NCBI GenBank assembly: GCA_028274465.1
Contig: CM051457.1
Coordinates: 57,645,550 to 57,709,549, forward strand
DNA length: 64,000 nt
DNA from: Plantago ovata
Taxonomy: Eukaryota > Streptophyta > Magnoliopsida > Lamiales > Plantaginaceae
Direction of reading: 5' to 3'
Shown one piece after another: positions 34,670 to 49,140 of the stretch; positions within the stretch are counted from its first letter, which is position 1, and every line of letters starts with the position of its first letter. Below the pieces are notes generated by a model. It was given only the letters and a program-made list of their open reading frames with translations. It had not been told where the DNA came from and made no database searches. Both the position numbers and the translations under genes were made by a program.

Positions 34670-36187
34670 TGTTAGGAAACTTGTAATTTTGATGAGCAAT
34701 TAACCATGCTAAATTAAGGAAAGTCCAGTAACTAGTACTCTTAAGGTCCATTGGAATCTAGAATTTTAAGGACATTGTAAAAGAGGAACGTTTGCTGAAA
34801 GACTTAGTGTAGGTACTAGTTAGGTTCTTTTGTTCGCTGATGATGTATTTTGTTTTTACAAACGAACTATTGAAGACCTAGAACCGCTCAGAAAGTTGAA
34901 GATTCAAAGATTGAAGACTTAGAAGAATTCTGAGAAAGGTATCTACAAAGGCACATGTTGCTCAGAAAGTGATATTTTCAGCAACAGCTTGCATAAGTGA
35001 AAATCTATATGACAGAGTAGGTTGTGCTTGCTGAAACTGAGACTGACCACTCGCTGACAACATATGTGACCTCCTTGTTGAAGAGTACTTGCATTTTGGC
35101 TCCAAAGTTCACATTTGAATTTGATTCAAATGAACAATAAATGCAAAGTAGGCACGCGAAGAACATGAAGACAAGAAGACAAATGAAGGACGCTGCTGAA
35201 AGTACAAAAGCAAGACATTGACATCTTAAGGTACAAAGCCTTAGAATTTGAAATTCAAACGGCTCCCTTGAGACACTATAAATAGAAGTCATCAGGCAAA
35301 GAGTAGAAGTCTGTCAACAACGTGATCAAACTCTCACTTGTGCTTTAAACACTCAAATCCATCTATACTCTTTAATGCCTATTGATCTGTTCCAAGACTT
35401 AAGCTTGAAACAAAAGCTACTTGTGAAGAAGTAGAACGTTCACGGCTAAGAAATTAGTTAAGTGTTCTTTCTTTCGAACAAGAACAAGTCTTGACACCAG
35501 AAAAAATTAAACTTGCTTACTGCAAAGTATTACAAGTTGTGTTTGTTTAGATAACTTGTTATAGTTGAAACGTTATATTCAAGTGATCTCATCCCAAACC
35601 TCTCTAACTGATAAACACCCTTTTCAGGCGTGAAATTCAGGGGGTATTAATCAATCATAGTGTTGCAGATTATAAGTCCCAAGTTTGGTGGAGAAAAAGG
35701 TTACAGTTCTCTAGTTAGGTTGGAAACGATGCAAGTGTACTTTGGTTTCTGAAGAATCATTAGTGATAGGATTTGTAAGGAACCTCACATCTTATCATAG
35801 TGGATTCAGTCCTAGAAAGGACAAAGTGGATTAGTTGAGAGATTACGCCACTCTCAGATACCACTACAAAAGTGTTTGTGTGATTTACTTTTACCGCACT
35901 TAGTTTTCAGCAAGCTACATTACTTGTACACTGACACTCTGCTCACTTGCTGAAACTAGCACTCTCTGAAAAGCACTTATTGTAAAAGTCTTCCGCACTC
36001 TGTTTTTAAGTATCAGCAAACTCATTACTGAAAAGTAATAAGTACTTGCTGAGAAAGTTAAGTACCAGCAAACTCATTACTGAAAAGTAATAAGCACTTG
36101 CTGAGAAAGTTTTAAACGACGAGAAGTTTGAAAAGACTATTCACCTCCCCCCCTATAGTATTTTCTTGTTTTTTAAAGGGACCAACA
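34670..36187 (+). repeat. 3' LTR of copia B
   Basis: It runs from TGTTAGGAAACTTG to AGGGACCAACA, about 1.52 kb, and is the inverse match of 17381-18882. A duplication of about 55 bp with TACTGAAAAGTAATAAG and CTTGCTGAGAAAGTT lies at about 36008-36112. Copia C third-region sequence follows directly at 36188. Confidence 0.9.
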
Positions 36188-36777
36188 TTAAAGGACTTTG
36201 CAGACTTGTTCTCTCTTCTGGACAATGACAAGAAAAAGAAACAGTTGCTGAACTTGGAAAACTTCATCCACTATGTCATGCCTTTTGATGACTACACCTT
36301 CTCTCAGCAAATGGACAGTGAATTACCTTACACTGGTAAGGGCTTTCTGACTGACAAGTTCATGAAAGCTCCCCTTAAAGAACAAGCTGAGATGGCAGAG
36401 AAAACGTTTTTGCCTGGGATTGCTGACCCACACCTCCTTACTGAAGATGAAGAAGTTACAAGCGCAACACTGTACAAACATCTACCCTTAATCATTATGA
36501 GAGACGATGAGGGTGATGATGAAGAAGAAGAGGATGAGGATTACAGTGGAGAAAATTATCCTAAGGACCCAAAGGACAAAAAGGATGATGACGATGATTC
36601 CCAAGGTCCTATTCCTGGTGCTGGTGGAGTACAAAACCAAGTTGTTGATCAACCTGATCAAGCAAATGCTGAAAAGCATGTTGCTGAGCAACCACCACCT
36701 CCCAGCAATCAACAATCTACTCCTACTGCTGCAGCAAATCCAGTAATTTAACAAGTTACTGAGACTGATGAAGAGAT
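36188..36777 (+). other. Copia C third coding region, first piece (fossil)
   Basis: The reading KDFADLFSLLDNDKKKKQLL, then ADPHLLTEDEEVTSATLYKH, a strongly acidic run and QGPIPGAGGVQNQVVDQPDQ parallels copia B around 31740-32340 (for example ADPHKINEEEESTSAAKYKH and QGPSPDAGGVKLAVADQVDQ). It is cut by copia D at 36777. Confidence 0.75.
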
Positions 36778-38915
36778 TGTAAGAAAATATGGTCAAAGTT
36801 ACCCCTAGGTTACGCAGCAGAATTTCAAAAAATTTCTTAACATGCAGGTTAATTGATCATGTATATAACGTATATAATAAACACATTAATAAGAAGACTT
36901 ACAACACTCCAAAAGCAAGAATAGGTATTGAATCGATATGCCAATCGATGAAGTCTTCGTAATAGTCCGGTGAATCTTCTCCTTCGTTGAAGTCGAAGAT
37001 ATCTGCAATACTTTGATTATCTGCAAGACAATAAAAGTTAGTTTCCAGCTCTTTGAACCTCAACCTTGGTATCCACGGATGAACAGCTTAACGGAAAGAA
37101 TGCTAGGATATTCTTTATGTGGCCAAGAAGATGGGGCGGCAATTTTCCTCCGGTTGGAAGGTGGCGCGCGCGGCTAGAGGTGTAGAGGAGGAGAGCTTTT
37201 ATTTTCTCTAAGAAAACTCGTAGAATAATTCTCTAGGAATTCGGTTAATCAGAATGATCTGCAATCAACCATGTCAAAAGCTCTCTAATGGTCTACTATA
37301 TATAGTAGTCAATAGAAGCCTAAAGAAGAATCAATTAGACTTCATAAATGAATAATAATCTAATTCTTATTGCACAAAGAAACCAATATAAGTCTAGATT
37401 CATTCCCAATCAAATTAAAACTGAATCAGGAAAATCTAACTTATCCCTTGACTTCTAATATGGGAAGGAGTCGAACTCCTCCCCATATTACTACTGGTCG
37501 CGCGACTATACAAGGGGATTAGGTGGGTCCCGATTTCGGGACGCACTTATAATTCTAAGGCAATTCAAACTCCAAGTAGATTTTGCCCATGTTCATATAT
37601 TAATTCTAAATTAACATATCCTTTCATGTCAAACCTATATTATATTTCTAAAACATAATCTTTAATTGTATTTACATAAAATACAATTAATCAGTCAATT
37701 CAATTAATAATTCCAAATTATTAATTGAGCCACAAATAATTATAATTAATTCCAAATCAATTATAATTCATCAATCACAATTAATTCTAAATTAATTGCG
37801 ATTCCATCTTCAAGGATATTCGGATAAGCTGAATCACCACATAGTGTGACCCATAGGGCCTCATTGTATTAAGCAAGTGCTACACTAGGCAACATGGAAT
37901 TCCTAGACGGTTCCATGTGCAATATTAATACATGAGGACGTTTGAGAGGTTTTTCAAAGCAAACCCTTTCGTTGTGAAGTCTGTTGCGCTCAACGCGGCG
38001 ATGGTAACGTCCCTTCATCTGACTGACTCGAATGCATCTAGGATCGATGAAGTGTCTATCCCAGTAATACACCCACGGGCGTCTTCAGTGAGTTGCTTGG
38101 TGAATCCAATATCTATTATGACTATCATAATAATATTGATACGCTGGCCAGCGGTTTGACCAATCACAAATATGAACGACTATGAGCAGTGCTCTCCTGT
38201 GCTACACATGAGAGATGAATCCTTCACAGAATCACTTATCATCCCCATTTGTATGTAGCCATAATCCTAGATCGTGTCTTGGGTCAACTGCTTATTCAGA
38301 GCTGACATCGACGGGTCCACCAAGGATATGGGGCAACAAATGTGATGATAAAGTCATGTAAGTCCCAAGGACGACTGGCATCACTTCGACAACTTTCCGG
38401 TTCCCATAGACACTTCGGTGTAGATTATACATCGATGGGAGTTTCCGGTGGGTACTTCCATTGTTCGGTAATCACCAGTCGAACAACTATACGGAGTTAC
38501 GGGAAGGTTTCTTGATTGTCCAACAATCCGTTCCGTGGTCGTAGGATCGGCTCACACTTGCTCTAACAAGTATAACCCCCACGCATACTAGTCTCACCTG
38601 GTTCATTCAGACCCTCACATCCGAGATGAACCTCGACTAGGGAGAGTTTGGGATAGATGATAACTCACATAGCTAGCTCCCACTGTCTGTGTGATTGGTC
38701 ATCTATCCGAGGGGACATGTTTGATTTCAATACAGACAGGAATAAAGATATGACATGTTGTATGCCTGGTGTAATATAAATATGAAAGCGATACTAAATA
38801 GTCAAACAAACAAACATATATTATATTACGTTGACCTGTGTAATAGTACATATATGCCCTCAATAAGGTCTGTATGCCCTTAATAAAGACTGTCTCTAGG
38901 ACATATACACTATCA
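36778..38915 (-). repeat. 3' LTR of copia D
   Basis: It runs from TGTAAGAAAATATGG to ACATATACACTATCA, 2.14 kb, matching 44659-46787. It holds AT-rich repeats of the AATTATAATTAATTC type (37690-37790) and a hairpin near 37527-37553 with one arm mismatch relative to the perfect copy in the other LTR. Confidence 0.92.
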
Positions 38916-41900
38916 ATCTCCCACTTGGACTAGAGCCAGTCACCTTTATGCTTAATGTCTAGATTAACATAATGTCTTAAGTGGGCATCTACTGATAAGA
39001 CCTTGGTGAAAGGATCTGCCACGTTGTCCGTGGTTGAGACACGTTCTATACTAACTTCTCCTCTATCAATAATCTCACGTATAACGTGATACTTTCTAAG
39101 TACATGTTTGTTCTTGTTTGTAGATCTAGGCTCCTTGGCTTGAGCGACGACGCCCGTGTTGTCACAATAAATCGTTATTGGACTAGGAGCAGGAACAACC
39201 CTCAATTCCTTCAAGAACTCTGAAATCCAGACAGCTTCTTTCGATGCTTCTGATGCAGCAATGTACTCGACTTCTGTGGCTGAGTCAGCAATCGTGGCTT
39301 TCTTAGAACTCTTCCAACAGATAGCTCCTCCGTTCAATTTGAATACGTATCAAGTCTGTGACTTAAAGTCATCAGGATCTGATTCAAATCCAGCGTCGAC
39401 ATAACCAGACATCTTTAATTCTGGTTCTCCACCAAACACCAAGAACATTTCCTTAGTCCGTCGAAGGTACTTAAGAATGTTCTTTACAGCAGTCCAGTGA
39501 GGTACTCCTGGATTCTGTTGGTGTCGACAAGTGACACTAAGCGCATATGCCACATCTGGCCTTGTGCAATTCATTGCATACATAATAGACCCTACTGCCG
39601 AAGCATATGGCACACGACTCATTGTCTTTCTTTCTTCATCAGTTTTAGGACTATCCTTAACTGATAGCACGATCCCATGCCTAGCTGGGAGAAAGCCTCT
39701 CTTTGAGTCGTCCATCTTATAACGCTTCAGTATTTTGTCGATGTAGGTGGACTGTGTCAATCCTAACATCCTCTTGGACCTATCTCTATAGATCTTTATC
39801 CCTAGGATGTAGTTTGATTCACCCAAGTCCTTCGTTGATAAGGTACTTGATAACCAAACTTTAGCCTCTTCTAGCATAGAGACATTGTTTCCCATGATCA
39901 AAATGTCATCGACATAAATGATCATGAAAACGACTTCCTTGTCGCTGTGCCTAGTGTAGACACAGGGATCTTCTACGCTTCTGACGAAGTCAAACGATTT
40001 GACAGCTTCGTCAAAGCGGATATTCCAGCTCCTAGACGCTTGCTTTAGTCCATAGATGGATCTCTGTAATTTGCATACAACAGTTGGCCTGGATTTACTA
40101 ATAAAACCTTCCGGCAGTACCATATAGACCTCTTCTTCAAGGTTGCCATTGAGGAAGGCAGTCTTTACATCCATCTTCCAGATCTCATAATCATAGTAGG
40201 CAGCTATCGCAAGTAGAATTCGAATAGACTTCAACTTTTCTACGGGTGAAAAGGTTTCTTCGTAATCGATGCCATACCTTTGTGTGTAGCCCTTCGCCAC
40301 AAGTCTAGCCTTCTGCGTTTGTACCTTGCCATCGGCATCTGTCTTTCGTTTAAAGACCCATTTGCACCCAATAGGTCTAACCCCTTGGGGCAAGTCTACC
40401 AAGCTCCAAACTTGGTTCAGGTACATGGAGTCTATTTCAAATTCCATGGCCTCTTGCCATCTGTCTGAGTCAATATCATTTATTGCCTCTTTGTAGGTCT
40501 CGTGGTCTTCCCGATCTGATAAGCCAACATCAAGTTCACTGATGTCTTCTATCATAAGGCTTTGCTTCTGAGGTCCTTTTGGGATGCTCTTCGACCTACG
40601 GAGCTCGACTGGTGCTTCTGTCGACGTTTCTGGTTCTTTTCTTTTCTGGCTTCGTGTAACACGAACATTATCAGTGGGCACTGATGTAGCCGGTCGCGTT
40701 CTACGACCCTGTTCCCTAGCGGGAGGCTGCTCTTGTGCAACTTGTTGCACATGTTGATTGACAACGGGTTCTATTGGTGTGGTTCCAACTGTTGATCTAA
40801 TCACAGGACTCCCACTGACTATGACATGCCTAGCAAGTGTCATATCATTACCCTTGTCTTCTTCGAAAGCTCCCACTGAACTTGAGTCCAAATCAGAAGA
40901 TTTAGAGAACTCATGTTCGCGCGTGTCAAAGTCTTGAATTTCTTCAAGTTCTATCATATCATCTAACCTCTCTTCTTCGAGGTATTTTGCTTCTAAAAAC
41001 TTGACGTTTCTAGATACTATCACCTTGTGATCTTCAGCATGATAGAATTCATAGCCTCTCGTCTGACGAGGATAGCCTATGAAATAAACTTTGACACCCT
41101 TGGCATCTAACTTATCAGTGAGCAACAATTTGACTATCGCAGGACAGCCCCAAGGTCTAAGATAGCCCAGTGAGGGCTTCTTTCCTTTCCATAACTCATA
41201 AGGAGTTTTCTCCACTGATTTAGATGGTACACGGTTCAGAATGTAGATTGCAGTTTGTAGCGCATATCCCGATAGATATTTTGGAAGAGTCGAGAATCCA
41301 ATCATTGATCTCACCATGTCTAGCAGGGTTCGATTCCTTCTCTCAGACACACCATTTAATTGTGGTGTTCTAGGAGGAGTCCATTGCGATTGAATTCCAT
41401 TCTCCTTCAAGTAGTCGATAAATTCTTCACTAAGGTATTCACCTCCTCGATCTGATCGAAGAGTGACTACCCTTAGGTTCAATTCATTCTCGACCTCATT
41501 TCTAAACTCCTTGAATTTCCCAAAGGTCTCAGATTTATTCTTCATAAGATAAATATATCCATACCTTGATAAATCGTCAGTAAAGGTAACGAAGTAAGAA
41601 TAACCTCCACGTGCTTGGACTTTAAAAGGTCCACATACATCAGTATGTATGAGCTCTAAGGAGCGAGTGGCACGAACACCTTGTCCAACAAAGGGTTTGT
41701 TCGTCATCTTACCCTTAACACATGATTCGCATGTACCATATGACTCAAAATCAAATGGTTCTAAGTAGTCCAACTTCCTTAGTCTTTGAATCCGTGTTTC
41801 ATTGATATGGTCTAGCCGACAATGCCATAGATAAGATGGATTATTCTTCCTACTTGAAGACGGTTGTTTGTTATGTATTTGAAATAAAGGTAGACTACTT

Positions 41901-42290
41901 TGCAATATATATAAACCATTCACTAAGCGAGCTTTTCCATAATACTGGTCATTTAACGAAAAATAACAAGTATTATTAGCAAAACGAAAGGAAAAACCCA
42001 AATTGTCCAACAATGGAATGGAAATAATATTTCTGACAATGGATGGAACAAAATAAACGTTATCAAGTTCTAAACATTATCCTGATGGTAAATCTATCTT
42101 GCAGCGTCCAACGCGTTTGGCTTCAACTGGATTGCCGTTCCCAACATGCAAGTCGATTTCACCTTGCTTGACTAGCCTGTGTTCAATTAGCCCCTGCACA
42201 TTATTAGAAATGTGTGAGCCACAAGCTGTATCTAATACCCAACCATTGGAGTCAAAAGTAGTCATGTTCATTTCAATAACAAACATACCT
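38916..42290 (-). other. Copia D protease, integrase, reverse transcriptase and RNase H (fossil)
   Basis: From the right: protease motif WVLDTACGSHISNN (near 42230); the pre-integrase HxxxC part ([23 protein letters not shown]); integrase core ([51 protein letters not shown]); reverse transcriptase ([39 protein letters not shown] box near 39910-39920); and RNase H (KKATIADSATEVEYIAASEA, then IYCDNTG). The polypurine tract (minus strand CCAAGTGGGAGAT) abuts the 3' LTR at 38916. It is nearly continuous, with only a few breaks. Confidence 0.92.
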
Positions 42291-42339
42291 GAGCTAGAAG
42301 CCGGCGACTTCTTAGCTTGATCTGCCCTTAGCTTAGGGC

Positions 42340-43150
42340 AATCTTTCTTCCAATGCCCTTTCTACTTACAGAAAAGACATTCATCTATGCGTACCGTTCC
42401 GCTCCTCTTGGAATTCCTTTTCTGGTTCAGACGCTTAGGCCTATCACTCGAAGTGTTAGCCTTGGCTCCCGACTTTTCCTTACCCTTAGCACCTTTGTTT
42501 CTCGGGTTTGGGTTAGACGGTTGCCCAACATGCATGATCGATTTCTCCTTCTTAGGAAGAGTTTGATCATATGTCTTCAGCAGATTATGGAGCTCGGGCA
42601 GGGTAAAGTCCTTCGCATTCATGGTGTAGTTAATGATGAACTGCGAATACGAACTCGACTATGATTGAAGGACAAAGATCACCATGATCTTATTCTCCAG
42701 CTTGACACCGGCATCGGCAAGCTTCTCAAAGAGACCAATCATCTTGAGAACATGTTCAGACATGTTCCCTCCTTCATTGAGCTTGCATCTGTGTATCTCT
42801 TTGATCAAATCAAATTCAACACTTCTGGTTTTCGTCTTAAAGAGCGACTCAAGATGCTTCAGCATCTCATACGGCAACATGCTTTCATTTTGTCTCTGCA
42901 GCTCATTGCTCATTGCCGCCAGCATAATACACTGCGCGGATCTAGCATCCTCTTGATGCTTATCAGCCATTGCCTTGTTGGCTTGATTCCATGCAGCAAC
43001 TTGATCGGTAGTCTGATTCTCGGGACACACGGGAATATCCTCGTCCAAGACGTACTCAATCTTTTCGTACCTCAGCACCAAACGAATATTCCTGATCCAA
43101 TCTAGGAAGTTTGGTCCGGAGCGAGATACTCGCCATTTCGGTTTTCCTAA
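42340..43150 (-). other. Copia D gag region (fossil)
   Basis: This is a UBN2-type copia gag with AWNQANKAMADKHQEDARSA, ESLFKTKTRSVEFDLIKEIH and EHVLKMIGLFEKLADAGVKL. A basic stretch and the start of a zinc knuckle (CLFCK, near 42365) follow. It encodes the particle protein. It is broken in about two places. Confidence 0.8.
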
Positions 43151-44640
<1,490 letters not shown>

Positions 44641-44641
44641 A

Positions 44642-44657
44642 CCTCGCTCCGATACCA
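44642..44657 (-). other. Primer binding site of copia D (initiator tRNA-Met type)
   Basis: The minus strand reads TGGTATCGGAGCGAGG just inside the 5' LTR. It differs by one base from the usual TGGTATCAGAGC. Confidence 0.75.
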
Positions 44658-44658
44658 C

Positions 44659-46787
44659 TGTAAGAAAATATGGTCAGAGTTACCCCTAGGGTACGCAGCG
44701 GAATTTCAAAAATTTTCTTAACATGCAGGTTAATTGATCATGTATATAACGTATATAATAAACACATTAATCAGAAGACTTATAATACTCCAAAAGCAAG
44801 AATATGTATTGAATCGATATGTCAATCGATGAAGTCTTCGTAATAGTCCGGTGAATCTTCTCCTTCGTCGAAGTCGAAGATATCTACAATACTTTGATTA
44901 TCTCCAAGACAATAAAAGTTAGTTTCCAGCTCTTTGAACCTCAACCTTGGTATCCACGGATGAATAGCTTATCATAAAGAATGCTAGTATATTCTTTATG
45001 TGGCCAAGAAGATGGGGCGGCAATTTTCCTCCGGTTAGAAGGTGGCGCGCGCGGCTGGAGGTGTAGGGGAGGAGAGCTTTTATTTTCTCTAAGAAAACTG
45101 GTAGAATAATTCTCTAAGAATTCGGTTAATCAGAATGATCTGCAATCAACCATGTCAAAAGCTCTCTAATAGTCTACAATATATAGTAGTCAAGAGAAGC
45201 CTAAAGAAGAATCAATTAGACTTCATAAAGGAATAAAAATCTAATTCTTATTGCACAAGGAAATCAATTTAAGTCTAGATTCATTCCCAATCAAATTAAA
45301 ACTCAATCAGAAAAATCTAACTTATCTTTTGACTTCTAATATGGGAAAGAGTCGAACTCCTCCCCATACTACTGGTCGCGCGGCTATACAAGGGGATTAG
45401 GTGGGTCCCGATTTCGGGACCCACTTATAATTCTAAGGCAATTCAAACTCCAAGTAGATTTTGCCCATGTTCATATATTAATTCTAAATTAACATATCTT
45501 TTCAAGTCAAACCTCTATTATATTTCTAAAATATAATATTTAATTGTATTTACATAAAATACAATTAATCAGTCAATTAAATTAATAATTCCAAATTATT
45601 AATTGATCCAAAAATAATTATAATTAATTTCAAATCAATTATAATTCATCAATCACAATAAATTCTAAATTAATTGCGATTCCATCTTCAAGGATATTCG
45701 GATAAGCTGAATCACCACATAGTGTGACCCATAGGGCCTCATTGTATTAAGCAAGTGCTACACTAGGCAACATGGAATTCCTAGACGGTTCCATTTGCAA
45801 TATTAATACATGAGGACGTTTGAGAGGTTTCTCAAAGCAAACCCTTTCGTTGTGAAGTCTGTTGCGCTCAACGTGGCGATGAACGTCCCTTCATCTAACT
45901 GACTCGAATGCATCTAGGATCGATGAAGTGTCTATCCCAATAATACATCCACGGGCGTCTTCAGTGAGTTGCTTGGTGAATCCAATATCTATTATGACTA
46001 TCATAATAATATTGATACGCTGGCCAGCGCTTTGACCAATCACAACTATGAACGATTATGAGCAGTGCTCTCCTGTGCTACACATGAGAGATGAATCCTT
46101 CACAGAATCACTTATCATCCCCATTTGTATGTAGCCATAATCCTGGATCGTGTCTTGGGTCAACTGCTTATTCAGAGCTGACATGGACGGGTCCACCAAG
46201 GATATGGGGCAACAAATGTGATGATAAAATCCTGTAAGTCCAAAGGACGACTGGCATCACTTCGACAACTTTCCGGTTCCCATAGACACTTCGGTGTACA
46301 GTATACATCGATGGGAGTTTCCGGTGGGTACTTCCATTGTTCGATAATCACCCTTCGAACAACTATGCGGAGTTATGGGAACGTTTCTTGACTGTCCAAC
46401 AATCCGTTCCGTGGCCGTGGGATCGGCTCACACTTGCTCTAACAAGTATAACCTCCACGCATACTAGTCTCACCTGGTTCATTCAGACCCCCACATCCGA
46501 GATGAACCTCGACTAGGGAGAGTTTAGGATAGATGATAACTCACATAGCTCCCACTATCTGTGTGATCGGTCATCTATCCGAGGGGACATGTTTGATATC
46601 AATACAGACAGGAATTGAGATATGACATGTTGTATGCCTGGTGTAATATAAATATGAAAGCGATACTTAATAGTCAAACAAACAAACATATATTATATTA
46701 TGTTGACCTGTGTAATAGTACATATATGCCCTCGATAAGGGCTGTATGCCCTTAATAAAGACTGTCTCTAGGACATATACACTATCA
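44659..46787 (-). repeat. 5' LTR of copia D
   Basis: It runs from TGTAAGAAAATATGG to ACATATACACTATCA, 2.13 kb. A perfect inverted repeat lies at 45401-45424 (arms GTGGGTCCCGA and TCGGGACCCAC, spacer TT). Confidence 0.92.
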
Positions 46788-49140
46788 AAGATATCCAGAA
46801 AGTTGGCTGAAATTGCCAAAGGGAAAAAGAAACTTTCTCTTGCCGAGATAACTGCACAAGTTATACTCGATGCAAAGGTTACTGAAACACACCTTGAAGA
46901 TGATGAAGATGAAAACTTGCAAAGAGCGCTTGAAAATAGTAGACAAATTCACTTGTCTATTGCTCAGTCTTCAGGAGTGAAAAGATCGGAAGATTCCTCC
47001 CTTCCACTTACTACTGGTGAAACTCCAGTTGTTGAGTTGCAAGTGTTGCCATCTGCAACCACTCAACTAAAAAACATTCCGGCTGAAAATCTTGGCGATA
47101 GGTTGCTGAGTTTGATGATGAAGAAAGCATTCATGGCCTCACTGATTCTGAAGAAGATGAGCTAGCCCCCAAGAACTACAAAACTGGTCAAGTGATTACA
47201 CCAGTTCAACAAACTTCCACTGATTCTTCAGATGAATCTGATATTGAAAACAAGCTCACAAAGTAGAAGATCAGTTGGCTACTCATATAAAGGCTCATGC
47301 TGCTGCTCCATCAATTGTCTCCTTCCTAGACATTGATAGCTATACTCCAAGAATCACATCCCTCATGCAAATACATGCTCAATGCAAAGTTGAGGTTGTG
47401 GAGGTACTTGCTGAGGAGCCCATGAATGTAGAAAAGGTCCTTAAACTCTTGATGAGACGCACTACAAGTCTCACTCTTGCTCAAACTGAGATTAGCTATA
47501 CTCATAAGCCTTATGAGAATGAAGCAAGAAAAGCAATAGAAGTTGATGTACATGCTCTAAAAAAGGCTCAAACAACTCTTGATCACAAGGATGCTGAAGC
47601 AAGACAAACAGTCGATGCCCTACAGAGTATCAGACAAAATAAGCACACACTGTCACAAGATCAGCATGCCATGGTAGAAAACTTCAACTTGAAATCTCTT
47701 GCTGACAGTGTAAATGAGTTCATTTCCATTTATGGACTTGACTTTGCACAATTCGTGGCTAAGGGGGAAGAAAGACAGAAAAAAGAAGAGGAGCAAGAAA
47801 GATTTGCCTCCCACTGACCCCTCTTTGCTGAAACTGCCAGGACCAACAGAACCTCTTACTGAAAAGCAAAGTTCAAGATCTCAGAAAAGAAATGAGACTG
47901 ATTCTGAAAAGAGCTCAGCACATGCGGCAAAGAAGATGAAAACCGTTGCTGACACTTCTGAAACTTGTAGGGAAAATGTCATCTCTTATAATGATGATAC
48001 TGATGATGACAGTGATAGCATCCCTCTCAGAAAGGCTCTAAAAATCAAGCCCATTTCGGCTATGACTCAATCTGTCCATTCAACACATTTCTCTTCTGAA
48101 ACCAATTCCTCAGTAAAGAAGGATGAAGGGACTTCAAGGTCAAGAAGAAGGCAGAGAAGAGAAGCAAAACAACAACTTGCTTACACTGCCGTTGGACTAG
48201 GCATTAAGTACACCAAAACAAGCAACACAGAAAACACTCAGAATGTGGTAAGAAAACACAAAGGATTTTGGATCCTTAAGCTTGAAGACCTTTTGGTCAA
48301 TGAATTATTTCCCACAACTGTACTGAAACAGATGTACAATTGGAACCTGCTCAAAGTTGGGAATAATGAAAGAGAAGAATCTCCTCTGAACAACATCAAA
48401 GATGGATAGTTGTGGTTAGATGCTGAAGTTAAAATCAGAAGGGTAGCTCTGAAGAAGAAGGTGAATGAAAATCCAAATTACTTCAAACCTCTGGATGTGA
48501 CAAAATTTTATGATGCTCTGATTAATAAATCAAGGAAGAAACTGCATCTGATCCCTTACAACTACTTCTACCTGACTGAGGAAGATCTGAAAGAAGATCT
48601 GCGCTGGCTGAGAAAGATCTACAAAGTAACCATCATTTCTGATCTTCAGATTGAGCATGCTAGTTCCTGGTGTTTGTATCTTTGGACTGAGTTCTACAAA
48701 ATTAAACTTCCTCATGCAAACTACATCATGCTATTCAAACTCTGCAGGGAGAAACAATTGCAAGTCAGAAAGCTTCTTGAAGACTATGAAGCTAACTGCA
48801 TTGAGTTTCCAAAGATTGTTGAAGCTAGTGTGAATGAGATTCTCAAGGAAATTGCTAAGCCATGATCTCAGAAAGCTTAGATTTTCATGTACTTTGTTTT
48901 GAACGTTGATTGTTTAGTTATCTTTGCTCTTTCTTGTAAACTTAAATTGAAAGATAACTATCAGCAATCAATTGCTTTTGCTTACTCTTATTGTTTCTGA
49001 TAATGCAATTTACTCTTGCTTCCTGTTTGATTACGTCAATTATTATAGCATTATTCTTCTGATTTATTCAACATCAGAAACCTTATAAAGAGTTGTAATT
49101 AATTTAGCCATGGATTGCGAACATAAAAAATGGGGAAATC
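46788..49140 (+). other. Copia C third coding region, second piece, and 3' trailer (fossil)
   Basis: It resumes at ATATCCAGAAAGTTGGCTGA, matching copia B near 32360. In order: an acidic linker, a helical part (about 47280-47820), a basic Ser/Lys/Arg-rich stretch (RSRRRQRREAKQ, near 48140-48180), and a C-terminal part (about 48250-48865) better preserved than in B, with PYNYFYLTEEDLKEDLRWLR and SSWCLYLWTEFYKIKLPHAN. No catalytic motif is recognised. The trailer 48866-49140 has no gene and ends in a purine tract. It is broken in several places. Confidence 0.65.

Larger units (their letters stand above)
18883..36187 (+). mobile_element. Copia B: large SIRE-like Ty1/copia element, 5' part outside window
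   Basis: Pol begins mid-gene at 18883, where copia A interrupts it. It runs through integrase and reverse transcriptase to 21374, is split by Gy2 (21375-27602) and ends with RNase H (27603 to about 28250). A spacer with a hairpin array, a long third coding region (29196-34413), a purine tract (AAAAGGGGGAAATT, about 34656-34669) and a 3' LTR (34670-36187) follow. A third gene downstream of pol, an iMet primer site (seen in sister copy A) and long LTRs fit the SIRE/Maximus group, whose extra gene is often called env-like. Copia C resumes at 36188. It is a broken fossil with well over ten interruptions. Confidence 0.85.

Noticed and set aside
1695-36187. One giant inverted duplication joining copia A and copia B as arms
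   Set aside because: The arms carry different gypsy insertions with different target sites, and A has an LTR at the junction where B has none. Nested insertion is simpler.
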